Shown in pieces: positions 42,099-52,599 of a stretch of 64,000 nt of DNA. Both the position numbers and the translations under genes were made by a program. Positions within the stretch are counted from its first letter, which is position 1, and each line of letters opens with the position of its first letter. The stretch is from Megascapheus bottae (taxonomy: Eukaryota > Chordata > Mammalia > Rodentia > Geomyidae). The notes under the pieces are model-generated. The model was not told where the DNA came from, did no database searches, and was given only the letters and a program-made list of their open reading frames with translations. The DNA lies in the NCBI GenBank assembly GCA_024803745.1, contig JANJXV010000013.1:55607001-55671000 (forward strand). The letters are read 5' to 3'.

Positions 42099-42698
42099 AG
42101 CAGTTGAATTTGTCCGGGGGCCCTGGTCCACGTGAAGAGCACAGCCCTGCAGGGGGGAAGTAGGAAACAGGGCGTCAGGCCGCGGGAGGGTCAGGGCCTC
42201 CTTTCTCTTTTCCCCAGTGGGATCGGAGCAGACTGTAGGGCTCTACTCCCCCCCCTGGCCCCCCACCGTGGTCACACAGCAGGCGGTGGGGTGCGGGCTG
42301 GGCTGGACCCCGGCCCAAGTCTACATTGGCGCCCGATCCGGCAGCCCATCCGGCCCTCCGCCGCCCGGGGGCGCCCGTGCTCCGTGCCCAGGGCCTCGGC
42401 GCCAGCCCGGGCCGGTGCCAGGACCTCCCCCGAATCCAGTCTGCCTTGACTTCCCCGGCCAGTGCTTGGAAGATCAGACGCAGGCCCCGGGCTGGCCGGC
42501 AGGTGCTCTGCACGTGGGTCGGTGTTGTAGCAGGGCTGGCTTTCTCCCTCGGTCCACCTGTGCCCTGCACTGCGGGATGACAGGTCTGCCTCCTCAGACC
42601 TTGTTTTTAAAGTGGTTGAGGTGAGATCTGGAGAACTCTGTCAAGCCTCAAAACTCAGTCCTCTTGATCTCTGATGGAGATCTTTAATGGAAGGGTTA
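42099..42698. other. GC-rich unique sequence
   Basis: Moderately CpG-rich, with open frames on both strands. No gene recognised. Confidence 0.45.
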
Positions 42699-42745
42699 TC
42701 TGTCTGTCTGTCTATCTATCTATCAAGCATCTATCTACCTATCCG
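42699..42745. repeat. (TGTC/TATC)n microsatellite
   Basis: Imperfect tetranucleotide run. Confidence 0.85.
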
Positions 42746-42789
42746 TATTTCTTTTCAGCAACGAGGGAGTCGGAGACCAGTCAGAGAGC

Positions 42790-43060
42790 AGGAACACAGA
42801 GGTTGGAGGCCAGCCTAGGTTAACAAACGGAGACTGCCATCTCAACCCACACCCCAGGAGTTCGTGGTACACACCTGTAATCCCCACAAAAACGAAGGTC
42901 AAGGTAGGAAGTTCACAGTGTGAGGTCAAGAGTGAAAATACAAAACTGTGTCCCCTAACTAACAAAGGTAAACAGCACTGGAAGTGTGGCAGGAGTGGAA
43001 GAGTGCTTGCCTGGCAAACAGGACATTTCAGGTTCACACCTCAGATACCCCCACTGCCGC
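42790..43060 (+). mobile_element. Degenerate SINE plus ID-like unit
   Basis: GTGGTACACACCTGTAATCC trace, then ID-like GGAAGTGTGGCAGGAGTGGA and GAGTGCTTGCCTGGCAAACA. Confidence 0.6.
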
Positions 43061-43447
43061 CCCTCCCCAGCCCTCCACGGAAGGAGATAAGGCCTGGCTG
43101 GGTGCAGTGCAGGGTGAGCATGTGCAGTGCACGTGTGAGGCCTGGCTCTGCCCCCAGCAACAACAAAGTCTGAAGCCATCTTCTCACAGCTGTTTGAATG
43201 CTGGAAACCAAACGTAGTTCATTCATCACTCGGTGTGTGTCTCTTAGATCTCCCTCCTGGAGGGGAGCCAGAACACGGGGACAGATGGGGAGGCAGAGAC
43301 AGAGGCCAGGAGCGCAGGGATGGAGATGGGGAGCCAAGACTGGCTACAGGCGCAGTGCTGCTCCCTTGGCAAGCGTCCAAGCAGAATCTGCCCAGTTCTC
43401 CTGAAGCCATAGGCTTGGGAAAGAGAGGAAACAGAGCAGAGCAGGAG

Positions 43448-43665
43448 TTCTAGGGGCCAGCACCTAAGGAAGGAGGATGACATCTGAGAATCCCAGTTCA
43501 AAGCCAGCTTGGGCAGGAAAGTCTGTGAGACTCTTATCTCCAATACCCTGCTCAGAAAAAGCCGGAAGTGCTGCTGTGGCTCAAGTGGTAGAGTGCTAGC
43601 CTAGAGCCAGAGAAGCTCAGGGACAGCACCCAGGCCCTGGATTCAAGCCCCACTACTGAAACAAA
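43448..43665 (+). mobile_element. Composite SINE
   Basis: CATCTGAGAATCCCAGTTCA, TCTTATCTCCAATACCCTGC, then GTGCTGCTGTGGCTCAAGTG and CAAGCCCCACTACTG. Confidence 0.85.
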
Positions 43666-43701
43666 GGAAGACTGAAATTCTTTGCAAAGAAATGCATGCC
43701 G

Positions 43702-43705
<4 letters not shown>

Positions 43706-43758
<53 letters not shown>
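43706..43758. repeat. (AC)n microsatellite
   Basis: About 26 AC units read directly. Confidence 0.93.
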
Positions 43759-43759
<1 letters not shown>

Positions 43760-44654
43760 CTGGAGCTGCCTGTACTCCCAGCTCTCAGCAGGCTGAGGCT
43801 AAAGGATCAGCCTAGAAATAAAAAAAGGAAAATACAGGAGCCCCCAGCTGACCACATGCTTTTCTGGCCCCGGTGGGTGAGAAAAGTCTGTGTTTCAGTT
43901 TCCCCCACTGTCCCCTCCTGTGGCACTGGAGTTCCTGAGCAGCATCTGGGTGCAGGCTCTGCTCCCAGCACTGCCCCCCACTTTTACAGCATTGTCCCAG
44001 GGGCCCTGGTGCTGTGTCCTGGGTTCCCACACTTCCTCTAGGGGGCGCCTACCAGCTCCACCAGCAAGGGAGGCCCAGGGAGGGAGAGGCAAGGGCCCCT
44101 GGAATCCCCCTGAAACCTCCTGCGTTCAGCTATCTGGAAGCTTCTCCATCTCTGGCATAGGTTATCTTTCAGCCCAGGGCCTCCCCAGAGAGCTAATCCC
44201 TCACATTCCGGGGCGCAGCAGGACAGCCACCTGGGCTACCCCTCATTAGCATGTAAAAACCACTCCTGCCTCCCAGATTCCAGAGGGGTTTTTGGAGCTG
44301 GGAGCCAGGAAATGGGGACAAAGCCCCAGCCCCCTCGCAGCAGGGTGCAGGGGGCGGGGCCCGCACGTCCTTGGGCTGAGGCCTTCGTCAGCAAGGAGCT
44401 CGGGTGGCCCAGGCCCAAAGCTCCTGGCTTTTCTGTAAGTGAATCACCCAATTCCCCCTTGGGGGCAGAAGTCAAGCCCTGGGTCCGGGCCACCCCTCTG
44501 GGGAGCCGTGGGCACCAGCCAGAGGATCTGAAGTGCCAGGCCCCTCCACAGCTCCCCATCCGCCTTGGTCCTCACCCTGGGAAAGCCAGTGGCTGCTTCC
44601 CCGATCCTTTCTCCTGCACGTTAACCCTGTGTCAGCAATGCGGATCAAATGTGT
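43759..44654. other. Intergenic unique sequence
   Basis: No gene recognised. A short inverted pair (AAAAACC near 44256, GGTTTTT near 44286) is present. Confidence 0.45.
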
Positions 44655-45290
44655 GGATCACACAGGTGGATCACAGGTCGAACCCCAGCTACTCTGGAGG
44701 TTGGAGACAGGATCTTCTAGGCCAGCCCAGGCAGAAAGTTCTGAAGACTCTATCTCAATAGAAAAGCCTGGGTATGGTGTGGTGAGGGAGGTGGGGAAAG
44801 GGTGTGTCTCACCCAGCCTCAGAAGAAGACAGAAGTAGGATTGTAGTTCACACTAGCCTGCAGGTAGAAAATGACTCTCCCTAAAACCACTAAGGCAGAA
44901 AGATCTAGAAGCATGGTAGCAGAGCACCTGCTTAGTGAGTGCAGAGTTCTGAGTTCCTCCCCAAAACACAACAACCTGGGGCGGCCGTACGAAACACAGG
45001 ATGCGTGGCTACATTTAAATCTCAGGTAAGCAAAGCATCCTTTTTTTTAAAGCGTATTTCAGAGCACGGGTTATATTTACACAAGAACACTCGGTGCAGG
45101 TATGGCTCACCCATCATCCTCGACACAAGAGCCTGAGATCTGGAGGATGGAGGTCTGAGTCCAGCGTGGACAGAAAATGGGAATCGTTCCTCAAAGTAAC
45201 TAGCAAAAACCAGGCTGGGGGCATGAGGAAAGTGTGAAGCACCAGAGTGGGCATGTGAGTTGAGTTCCAAGCCCAGGAAGGTCAGTCCAG
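44655..45290 (+). mobile_element. Two degenerate SINE copies
   Basis: Traces at 44655-44960 (CCCAGCTACTCTGGAGGTTG) and 45085-45260 (AGAGCCTGAGATCTGGAGGA), both eroded. Confidence 0.5.
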
Positions 45291-45458
45291 GCATTGTTTG
45301 AAACACAACTTGAACTGGCCAAGGTGTGGCATCCCTCACCCCGCTGCCCCCACTTTGGCACTCCTGTCAAAAACTTACCACCTGGCAACAGGGCAAAGCC
45401 AGCTGCAAAGAAGGGGCCTGTTGGCAAGGGGAGAAGAGGGGGCCAAGAAAAAGCCTTG

Positions 45459-45656
45459 TAGGGGCCGGGAGTTTAGCCTAGTGGTAGGTGCTTGCCTAGC
45501 ATGCACGAAGACTGGGGTTCAATTCCTGGGTACCACATACATAGAAAAAAAAGCCAGAAGTGGTGCTGAGGCTCAAGTGGTAGAGCTCTAGCCTTGAGAA
45601 AGTCCAAGGACAGTGCTCAGGCCCTGAGCTCAAGCCCAGGACTGGGGAAAAAATAA
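45459..45656 (+). mobile_element. Young dimeric ID SINE with target-site duplication
   Basis: Complete A box (TTAGCCTAGTGGTAGGTGC) and B box (GGTTCAATTCC), linker and second unit. AAAAAGCCTTG flanks it at 45448-45458 and 45657-45667. Confidence 0.9.
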
Positions 45657-45667
45657 AAAAAGCCTTG

Positions 45668-46784
45668 AAAACCACTCTTTCCATCCTTCCCAGCCCCACC
45701 AGAATGCCCAGAGTCCAGTGTGTGGATGGCCAGGTCAGGTCCAAGTGTGGCTGCCAGCATCATTGGTCACCAATGTTCTGCAACAGCTTGGAAAGACATT
45801 GAGCACCTGAGGCTCATCTTGAAGACAGGACTTCCTGTGGACACTGAGCCCCCACTATCTTCAGGGTGGGGGCTCAGAGAGGCAACCACAGGGAACCCAC
45901 CCAGCCAGCTGCCCCTCACCTCTTGGCCAGGGAAGGGAGAGACCAATATCCCCAGGCCTCTCTGGTCCTGCAAACCAAGGGGCTGAGCTCTGCAGCCAGG
46001 CCCAGGCTTGCACTGGCAGTAGCACAGAGGTCCAGGACACAGGGACAGAGGATAGAGAACAAGGATCGAGGAATGTGCTGGGTGCCCAGCCAGCCGCCCT
46101 CTGCCCACCAGTGCCCAGGGCAAGACAGGGCCAGCTCCAGGCACTGTGTAAGTTTTAGGCAGTGAGAGAATTTTCTGTCTGGAATCAAATCCTGGCTGCC
46201 CCTTTAAGGCCCTGCACCCCCACACACACACCTGTACCACACCTGACATTGATCCCAGCCACCCCTAGCATACCTGGGACCTGGGTATGATGAGGTGGCT
46301 GCTCTCTCTGGTCTGGACCCATCTAGGACTCTGGTTCCTACCTTGGCTTCTTCCTAGCTGATAGCCCCCCACCCCCTGCCAGACACCCCTTCCTGTATGG
46401 CAGCCAGGGGCAGCCTGCTCCTACGGGGTCACAGGCATAAGGGCCTCTCTTTCCTGTAGGGTACCATGGCGCCCAATCCCTGGCTTTCGACATCTGGGCC
46501 CTCCATGGCAGGAAACTCCACGAGTGTAGGCCAGTGGTTTCTGAGAAAGGAGCCACTTGGACCCAGGGTAGATGGCGGAAACTTACAGCAACAGTGCCTG
46601 TCCCTGGTGGTCAGAGGGGCTGCCCTGACCCCTGACTGTGCAGAGGCCAGGCCTGGGGGCTGCAGCCTGCAGCAGGCTTCCCCCACCCCACCTCCATTTG
46701 GAAAACAGAATCTAACTTGATACAAAAGCAACCATTTTTACTGTACAAAACAAAATTCATGTACATAAATACAATTTGCGCATG
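45668..46784. other. Spacer downstream of FGF19
   Basis: No gene recognised. The A/T-rich end (46720-46785) might be distal FGF19 3'UTR. Confidence 0.45.
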
Positions 46785-47016
46785 TGTGTGTGCCAATACA
46801 GGGGCTTGAACTCGGAGCCTGGGTGTTGTCCTTTAGCTTTTTCACTCACGGCTGGTGCTGTACCACTTGAGCCCCAGCTCCATGCCAGCTTTTAGGTGGA
46901 GTATTGGAGATCAGAGTCTCAGAGACTTGTCTGCCAGGGCTGGCTTTGAACCTGGAGCCTCTGATCTCAGCCTCGAGGAGTTAGGATTACAGGAATGAAT
47001 CACCAGTGCCCAGCCA
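46785..47016 (-). mobile_element. Composite SINE at the FGF19 3' end
   Basis: Reverse composite: CTTGAACTCGGAGCCTGGGT ... GTACCACTTGAGCCCCAGCT ... GAGTTAGGATTACAGGAATG. Confidence 0.87.
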
Positions 47017-47019
47017 TAA

Positions 47020-47682
47020 ATATAATTTGGGAGCTATAAATAGTAAGAAAATAAGAGATGTACATGTCAAAATAAATTACTCATAAATAGCACACTGGGA
47101 TTTAAGGACCTCGGCTTCCAGTCACTGGGCAGACCTGGGCTGCCAAGTCTCCCCGACTGCAGTGAGTGGGGGTACAGACCACTGAGGCAGGGAATGGGCG
47201 GCGACAGGGGGGACTGAGAGACCCACCTCCGTGCCCCCCTCTGGTGACAGTCCTATGACCCAGTTCAGTCATTTAGCTCCCTGCCTAAGACCAGGGCAGC
47301 TCCCAGTGTCACACCAGCGTGAGGGTCTGGCAGGGCCTGGCTCCTCCTTGTACTCAAACCAGCCTTGAGCTTGGCTGGTGTTGGTCCAGTACAGCGCCCC
47401 AGCTCTGGGGAACCGCAAGGAAAGCTGACCTCGAGTCCACTCAGAAGCAGTGTCAGGACGTTGCAGGGTTTCCCAGGGCTCCAGTCTGCACTGAGGCGGT
47501 TCCTTTCCGAAGGGAGCCAGCCCCCATCTCGCAGGTGCCAGGCTGTGCAGCAGCCGTGCCGCCTCCACCCGGGTGGAGGGTTGCAGCAGTCTCAGGGTCT
47601 CCCCACCCACGGCAGCCTCAGACCATGTACAGTGTGGGAGGCCACGTGGTCATGCCGGGACCTGAAAGCTCCGGAGGGCTGG
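47020..47682 (-). other. FGF19: FGF19 3'UTR (end uncertain)
   Basis: Downstream of the TAG the minus strand is GC-moderate, then becomes AU-rich at 47030-47095 with several ATTTA-type pentamers, typical of unstable growth-factor mRNAs. I see no clean AATAAA before a minus-strand SINE begins at about 47015, so the transcript end is not fixed. A further AT-rich stretch at 46720-46785 could belong to the same transcript. Confidence 0.4.
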
Positions 47683-47967
47683 CTATTTCTGAAAGCTGGG
47701 ACTCCTGACCAGGCCGAGTTCACTGGCCATCCCAAAAGGATCCATGCTGTCGGGCTCCAGGGGCAGGGACAGCGCGGGCTCCAGGGGGGCCGAGTCCTCG
47801 GCCGAGGCCTGGGGCAGCAGGGGCAGGAAGTAGGACGGTCGTGCTTGGGATCTCTGCCTGGCGCTGCTCAGGGTCACAGGGCGCTGGTGGCTCGGGGACC
47901 AGTACACGTTGTAGCCCAGGTAGCCAATCTCCTCCTTGAAGGCACAGTCCTCTTCCAAGAAGTGGAC
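47683..47967 (-). CDS. FGF19: FGF19 coding exon 3 (terminal)
   Basis: 94 codons plus TAG from CCACAG|GTCCAC. It encodes the end of the trefoil (FLEEDCAFKEEIGYLGYNVY) and the C-terminal KLB-binding tail. The linker before DSMDPF is about 10 residues shorter than in human. Confidence 0.95.
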   Translation of the reverse strand, partial: VHFLEEDCAFKEEIGYLGYNVYWSPSHQRPVTLSSARQRSQARPSYFLPLLPQASAEDSAPLEPALSLPLEPDSMDPFGMASELGLVRSPSFQK

Positions 47968-50613
47968 CTGTGGGCAGATGGTCACGGCTGAGCCCCGGGG
48001 GCCACTGCCCACGGCCACGTGTCCTTGCTGGAGATGCGAGTGGACAGTGGACGGGACCACACACACACTACCACAGTCCACAGCACATCCACACGCACAC
48101 ACGTGTGTGGTGCATCTGCGGACACACCCTCCCGTCTCCTTAGCGTCTTCACTCAAGCCACTCCGTCAGTGGCCCTTCCTCCGCCTGGTACCCCAGCCAC
48201 TCAGGAGGCTGAGGTCTGGGGATCCAGGTTCAAAGCCAGCCCAGGCAGCAAAGCCCAAGACTCTCATCTCCAATTAACCACCAAAAAGCCGAAGCTGAAG
48301 CTATGGCTCAAGTGATGGAATGTCATTCTGGAGCAAAGAAAGCCGCAGCCCATCTGCCCTGAGCTCAGCCCCCAGGACCGGCGCTCCGCGCCTCCTAATC
48401 CAGATTATTTTATTTTCAGTTAAGAGTTAACACCCCAGCCCCCACTCTGGAGCCCTGATTAAAGAGGGCATTCCCAGCCATTCTCATGCAGACCTGGAAG
48501 GAGCCCCTCCCCCAAGCAGGTGGCCAGAACAGCCTGTGCCCCTGGGGCAGGCGATTTCTCCCCCTCCCCAGGCCTGGGTCTGACCCCAGATCGGGCGAGT
48601 GTCATTACCCCCTCCCCCAGAAGAGCAGGCGGGCCGGCGCCCGTGCCCATGAACCTGCACCAAGACCCATTACGCCAAAGTGCACCCAGGTCACTGAACT
48701 GCAGTGGGTGAGTGGCTCGCTGCGTCACCGGGACTGCTCCCAGCGGGGCCTCGGTGGAGGCCTCGGGCACCAAGAGGGAGGACTTCCCCCCCCTCCGCCC
48801 AGTCACAGAGAAATGCAGAGCAGAGCTAAACCAGGGAGAAGGTGCTTAGTTCCTAGTTCTTTGGGACAACCAGTGAGTAACGCTCCCCCTCCATGGAGAC
48901 GCGGGATGATGTCCAGTGTCTACAAGAATGTGAAGTTTCGATTTTCAAAGAGGGGTGGGGAATTTGCAGCAGGAAAGGAAAGATAGAGGGCGGCAACTCC
49001 CCGCCCTCCCCACCCCGTCTGGAATAGAAGGATGAGGGGTTCAGTCCTGGCCCCCACTTCACGCCCATCAAAACAACAAAAGTGGGCAGGGCCAGGCGTC
49101 AGCTCCCAGCAGCCCGGGCTCTTTTACATTAGCATCTTTTCATGGAGTAAGTGGAATGAATGGATTTCAGAGGCACAAAAACAACCTGGAGCCTCAAAAT
49201 GCACTGCAGCCATCTGCATTTGCGTCCTTGGGGGGCAAGGATACCCCCACCTCCTCTCCCCCCCAGGCAGGCAGCCCAGGGACTGTGTGGGAGGCCCCCC
49301 CTCCCGCCCCAAGACCTCACACAGTTTTCTGCGCTCTGAAGAGGAGAGGAGGGGTGAGGGCTGTTCCTTTGAACTGTCAGCCTTTGTTCCCTCCCTGGGG
49401 GGAGCCCCAAGCTTCCACTCTCCCCGCCTCCCCTGGGCTGGAGGGGTCACCTGGGCCTGGCCAGAAACCTCACCAATTCCCCCCCCACACACACTTTTTT
49501 GTTTTTTACTTCTTTTCTCACCAACCTGATCCTTTCTTTTTTTTCTTTTCATTTTTACTTGTGCCAGTCCTGTGGCTTGAACTCGGGGCCTGGGCACTGT
49601 CCCTGCGCTTTTTGCTCAAAGCTCAGTGCTCTATCACTGGGGCCTCCTGGCCACCCCTGACTTTAACAGTCTCGTGGGCTTCCCTGCGTGGACTGGCTTG
49701 GAATCTCGATCCTCGACCTCAGCCTGACCAGCGACAAGTGCAGGCGGGAGCCACGTGTCTCTGGCCACCTGATTATTCATTAAAAGACACCCTTGACGGG
49801 CACGCCCCTTTCCTTTTTCCCTTTCTTTTTTCCCTTTCTTTGTGGCTCTGGGAGAGGAGAGAGGACCACACAGGCGGCGCGAAGTGTCAGGACCCGGTCT
49901 GCCAGCCTAGCATCACGCGGAGCCCGACAATGGCGTCCCGGGCTCTCCTGGAGACGCCTGGCCCTGCTCATCCATCCGCAAGCCAGGCCACACACTGGCC
50001 GGGCCGCACGCTGAACAGCACAAAAGGAGGCTGGGAACGGTCCTGGCTGAGCTGCCGGCGCAGTCGTCCCCCGCCCCGCCCGTCCCGCTGGGGCCCGGGG
50101 AGAGGGGGTGCAAAGCCGCGCAGCCCGTCCCCCCGCGCCGCGCCCCTCTTACCAGCCCCTGCATCCGGCCGTCGGCGTCCATGCACAGGTACCGCACGCT
50201 GCGGACGTCCTTGATGGATACGGTCTGCAGGGACACCGCGCGGATCTCCAGCAGACCTGGAGCGAGGGGAGCGAGAGGCTGTACCGGGCCGCCGGGCGAA
50301 GGCGCGCGCCGGGGCCGCGGGCAGGGGCAGCGCGCCGGGGCAGGGCGGGCCGGGCAGGCCGGGCGCGCGCCGGCACCCGCGGGCACTCACCGTACTGGCC
50401 GCGGTGCCGGTCGCAGAGCACGGAGCCGTCGTCTAGGATGCGCAGGAAGCAGTTGGATCTGCCGTAGGGGCCGGCGGCGTACAGGTGCCGCAGGCGGACC
50501 GGCTGGTCCCAGCGGTAGTACAGGTGCGGGCCCTGGTCCGACGGGGCCAGCGGGCGCCCGGCCGCGGCCAGCCACAGGCTGGCCAGGACCAGGGCGCGGG
50601 CCGCGCTCCGCAT
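47683..50613 (-). CDS. FGF19: FGF19 (rodent Fgf15 orthologue), complete, 3 exons
   Basis: Minus-strand exons are 50391-50613, 50153-50256 and 47683-47967, giving 203 aa. The 104-nt middle exon is the FGF-family norm. A signal peptide (residues 1 to about 19, ALVLASLWLAAAG) precedes the mature start RPLAPSD. Core residues include LRHLYAAGPYG, NCFLRI and SVRYLCMDADG. The only four cysteines (55, 67, 99, 117) have the spacing of the two human disulfides. The tail DSMDPFGMASELGLVRSPSF is the beta-Klotho-binding segment. Family knowledge: an endocrine FGF made in ileum under FXR control that acts on hepatic FGFR4/KLB to repress CYP7A1. SPSFQK, IKDV and LGYN resemble mouse FGF15, but the protein is shorter than human FGF19 (216 aa). 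Introns are 134 and 2185 bp. Confidence 0.96.
48175..48385 (+). mobile_element. Composite SINE in FGF19 intron 2
   Basis: CCCCAGCCACTCAGGAGGCT, TCTCCAATTAACCACCAAAA and AGCTATGGCTCAAGTGATGG. It lies beside the HNF1/HNF4/FXR motif cluster. Confidence 0.85.
48390..48720 (-). promoter_or_regulatory. FGF19 intron-2 enhancer candidate: FXR IR-1 with HNF4-like and HNF1-like motifs
   Basis: AGGTCACTGAACT at 48688-48700 is an inverted repeat of two nuclear-receptor half-sites separated by one base (IR-1), the FXR/RXR arrangement. CAAAGTGCA at 48676-48684 resembles an HNF4 site, and GTTAAGAGTTAAC at 48419-48431 is an HNF1-like palindrome (11 of 13 to GTTAATNATTAAC). Established knowledge: human FGF19 is induced by bile acids through an IR-1 in intron 2. 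Location and form match; activity is inferred. Confidence 0.7.
49553..49772 (-). mobile_element. Composite SINE in FGF19 intron 2
   Basis: Reverse composite: CTTGAACTCGGGGCCTGGGC ... CGTGGACTGGCTTGGAATCT. Confidence 0.82.
50153..50256 (-). CDS. FGF19: FGF19 coding exon 2
   Basis: 104 nt from CTCCAG|GTCTGC to CTG|GTAAGAG. It encodes GLLEIRAVSLQTVSIKDV and VRYLCMDADGRMQGL, the centre of the beta-trefoil. Confidence 0.96.
50391..50613 (-). CDS. FGF19: FGF19 coding exon 1
   Basis: 223 nt from ATG (50613-50611) to TACG|GTGAGTGC. It encodes the signal peptide and residues 20-74. Where human has WGDPI, a receptor-contact loop, this copy reads WDQPV. Confidence 0.94.
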
Positions 50614-52370
50614 TGCCGGGGCCGGGGCTGCCGGGGCTGCCGAGGCGGGGCGGAGCGCGCGCGGGGCCGGGACGCCGGGCGGCCGCAGTCCTCCGGCCGC
50701 ACTGGCGCTAGGAGCGCGCGGGTTGGTTCTCCGGCCGCCTGGGTGCCCGCAGCTCTAAACATCCGGCGCGCCCTGCCGGCCCCGCGGTGGGCGCCGGGGC
50801 CGCGAGCATTTCTTATCGGGGTTGCAGCCGGCCTCCGCCCCCCGCACACCCACACCCCGCCTCCCGCCCCGCAGGTGGGCGGCCCCAGGCCCCGCCCGTG
50901 ACCCCGCCCGGGCCGCCGCGATCGAGGGCGCGGGACCCGCCGGGCGGGCGACGGGTTCCGGAGAACTTGTGTCCCGCGCGCCCACTCCCAGCCGTTCTAG
51001 GCCGGCCGAGTTTAATTTTTATCCAACAATGAGCCCTCCGCCAGGCCACAGGCTCCCGGGCCGGGCGGGGGGCCGCGCTCGGGGCCGCGCACCGGAGGGC
51101 GAAGGCACAGGAACCCTGGGACCGGCGAGCAGGGCGCCCGCGGCTGGACCTCCTTCGCCCTGGGCCGTAGCTGGCCGTCCCGCCCCGTCCCGCGGGCCTC
51201 CCGGCCGGCGCACCTCCAGTGTCCCGGCCGCGTGGTGGGACCGCCCCGTACAGTCCGCACCACGTCTCTTCCGCCCGGCTCTCCTTCCCGAGATCCCGGC
51301 CCCGCCCCTCCGCGCCCCCCATCCTTTCATCCCGGTAAACCGCGCCCCGACGGGGCCCCAGGGGCGACCTCCGGCGGCACAGACAATGGGGGCGCTCGGC
51401 GCCACGCGGGCACCAGGTGGCGCTGCGGCCCCGGCTTCGGCCGCGCTGCGCCCCGTACCGCGCCCCGCGCCCCGCACCCCGCGGGAGGATGGAACCTGGA
51501 ACGGGGGGAGGGGGCGGGCGGGAGGGCTGGAAAGCCGGGTGCGGGACTGGGCAACTCCACCGCCCCAGCTCAGGGGAGCAGAGGGCGGGAGCCAACTTCT
51601 GCTGTGGAGATGCCTCGGGTCCCGGCGCGCGGAGGGCGGGCGGGCGGCGCGCTCCGGGTCTCGCGTGGACTAGCAGCGCTGCGCCCTGCTCGCGTCCCGG
51701 ACGCTGCCGAGTGGAGGAGACCGGAGGAAGCTTGGAATAACGAGTCTGGCCACATAAAGGCGAAGCCCGAGGAGCGCAGCCGGGCCGGGAAGGAAGGGCC
51801 TGGAGCAGGAGGGGTGGCTCGGGGCCGGGCTGCGGGCCCAGCGCGCCCGAAAGAGATGCCCAGAAATGCCAGTCCTAATGCATCTCAACGAGGCCGGCAG
51901 AGCGCGCGGGAAATGTCACCGGAAACTTGTACGGAAACGACCGCGCCCCGAAGGCTCCGGGGACCGGGCGCGCGCGCTCGCGGCCCCCGGGACACCCAGT
52001 TCCTCCCTCCTCGCGGCTCGCGGTGGATGGCGGCCCTCACTCAACCTCACGCCGCAGCTCGGCGAGGGCATGGGGGCGCCGGGGATGCCTCGGGGCGGCT
52101 CCCCAGGGGACGGGGCCGTGTGGCTTCCCGCGCCCCAAACCCTCTCTCAGCCCGAGTTCCAGTCCACCCCCCCCCCGCATGAACAGGTGGAAACGGGGCC
52201 CGGAAAGGCGATGGTGGCCGAGTCACACCTGTGGAGGTGACGCTGGAATTTGAACCCAGATATCCGAGCTTGTAAATGCAGTCTGTAGGGGGCGGGGCCT
52301 CGCCGGGGGCGGGCGCACGCCGGGCCACGCCCACTCGTGACCACGCCCTCCCGGCCACGCCCCCAGGCTC
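50500..52370. other. CpG island over FGF19 exon 1 and upstream
   Basis: Dense CpG and GC-rich sequence from exon 1 to about 52.4 kb. Long open frames here on both strands are due to the low frequency of stop codons in GC-rich DNA. I recognise no second gene. Confidence 0.7.
50614..51060 (-). promoter_or_regulatory. FGF19: FGF19 promoter and 5'UTR region
   Basis: CpG-rich DNA upstream of the ATG. On the minus strand an A/T-rich TATA-like element (GGATAAAAATTAAA, within 51011-51024) stands about 400 bp before the ATG in otherwise very GC-rich sequence. It is the best candidate core promoter, implying a 5'UTR of roughly 370 nt. The start site is inferred. Confidence 0.5.
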
Positions 52371-52599
52371 TGCCGGCGGGCTGGTGACCCCCGCCAGCCT
52401 CGGGGCGGCCGAGAGCTACGGGGGCCTGGGTGGACGTGGCGCAGGCCATGGCGGTGTCCCGGGAGACACCGATGCCCTGGAGGTGGGCAGACAATGAGGC
52501 GCTGTGCCGGGCGTGGCGAGACCCGGCCCGGAGTTCGCCGCATCCCTGGTAGGGGGAGCGGAGGCAGCGTTGGCCAGCAGGGGGCGCTGTGGCCACCTC

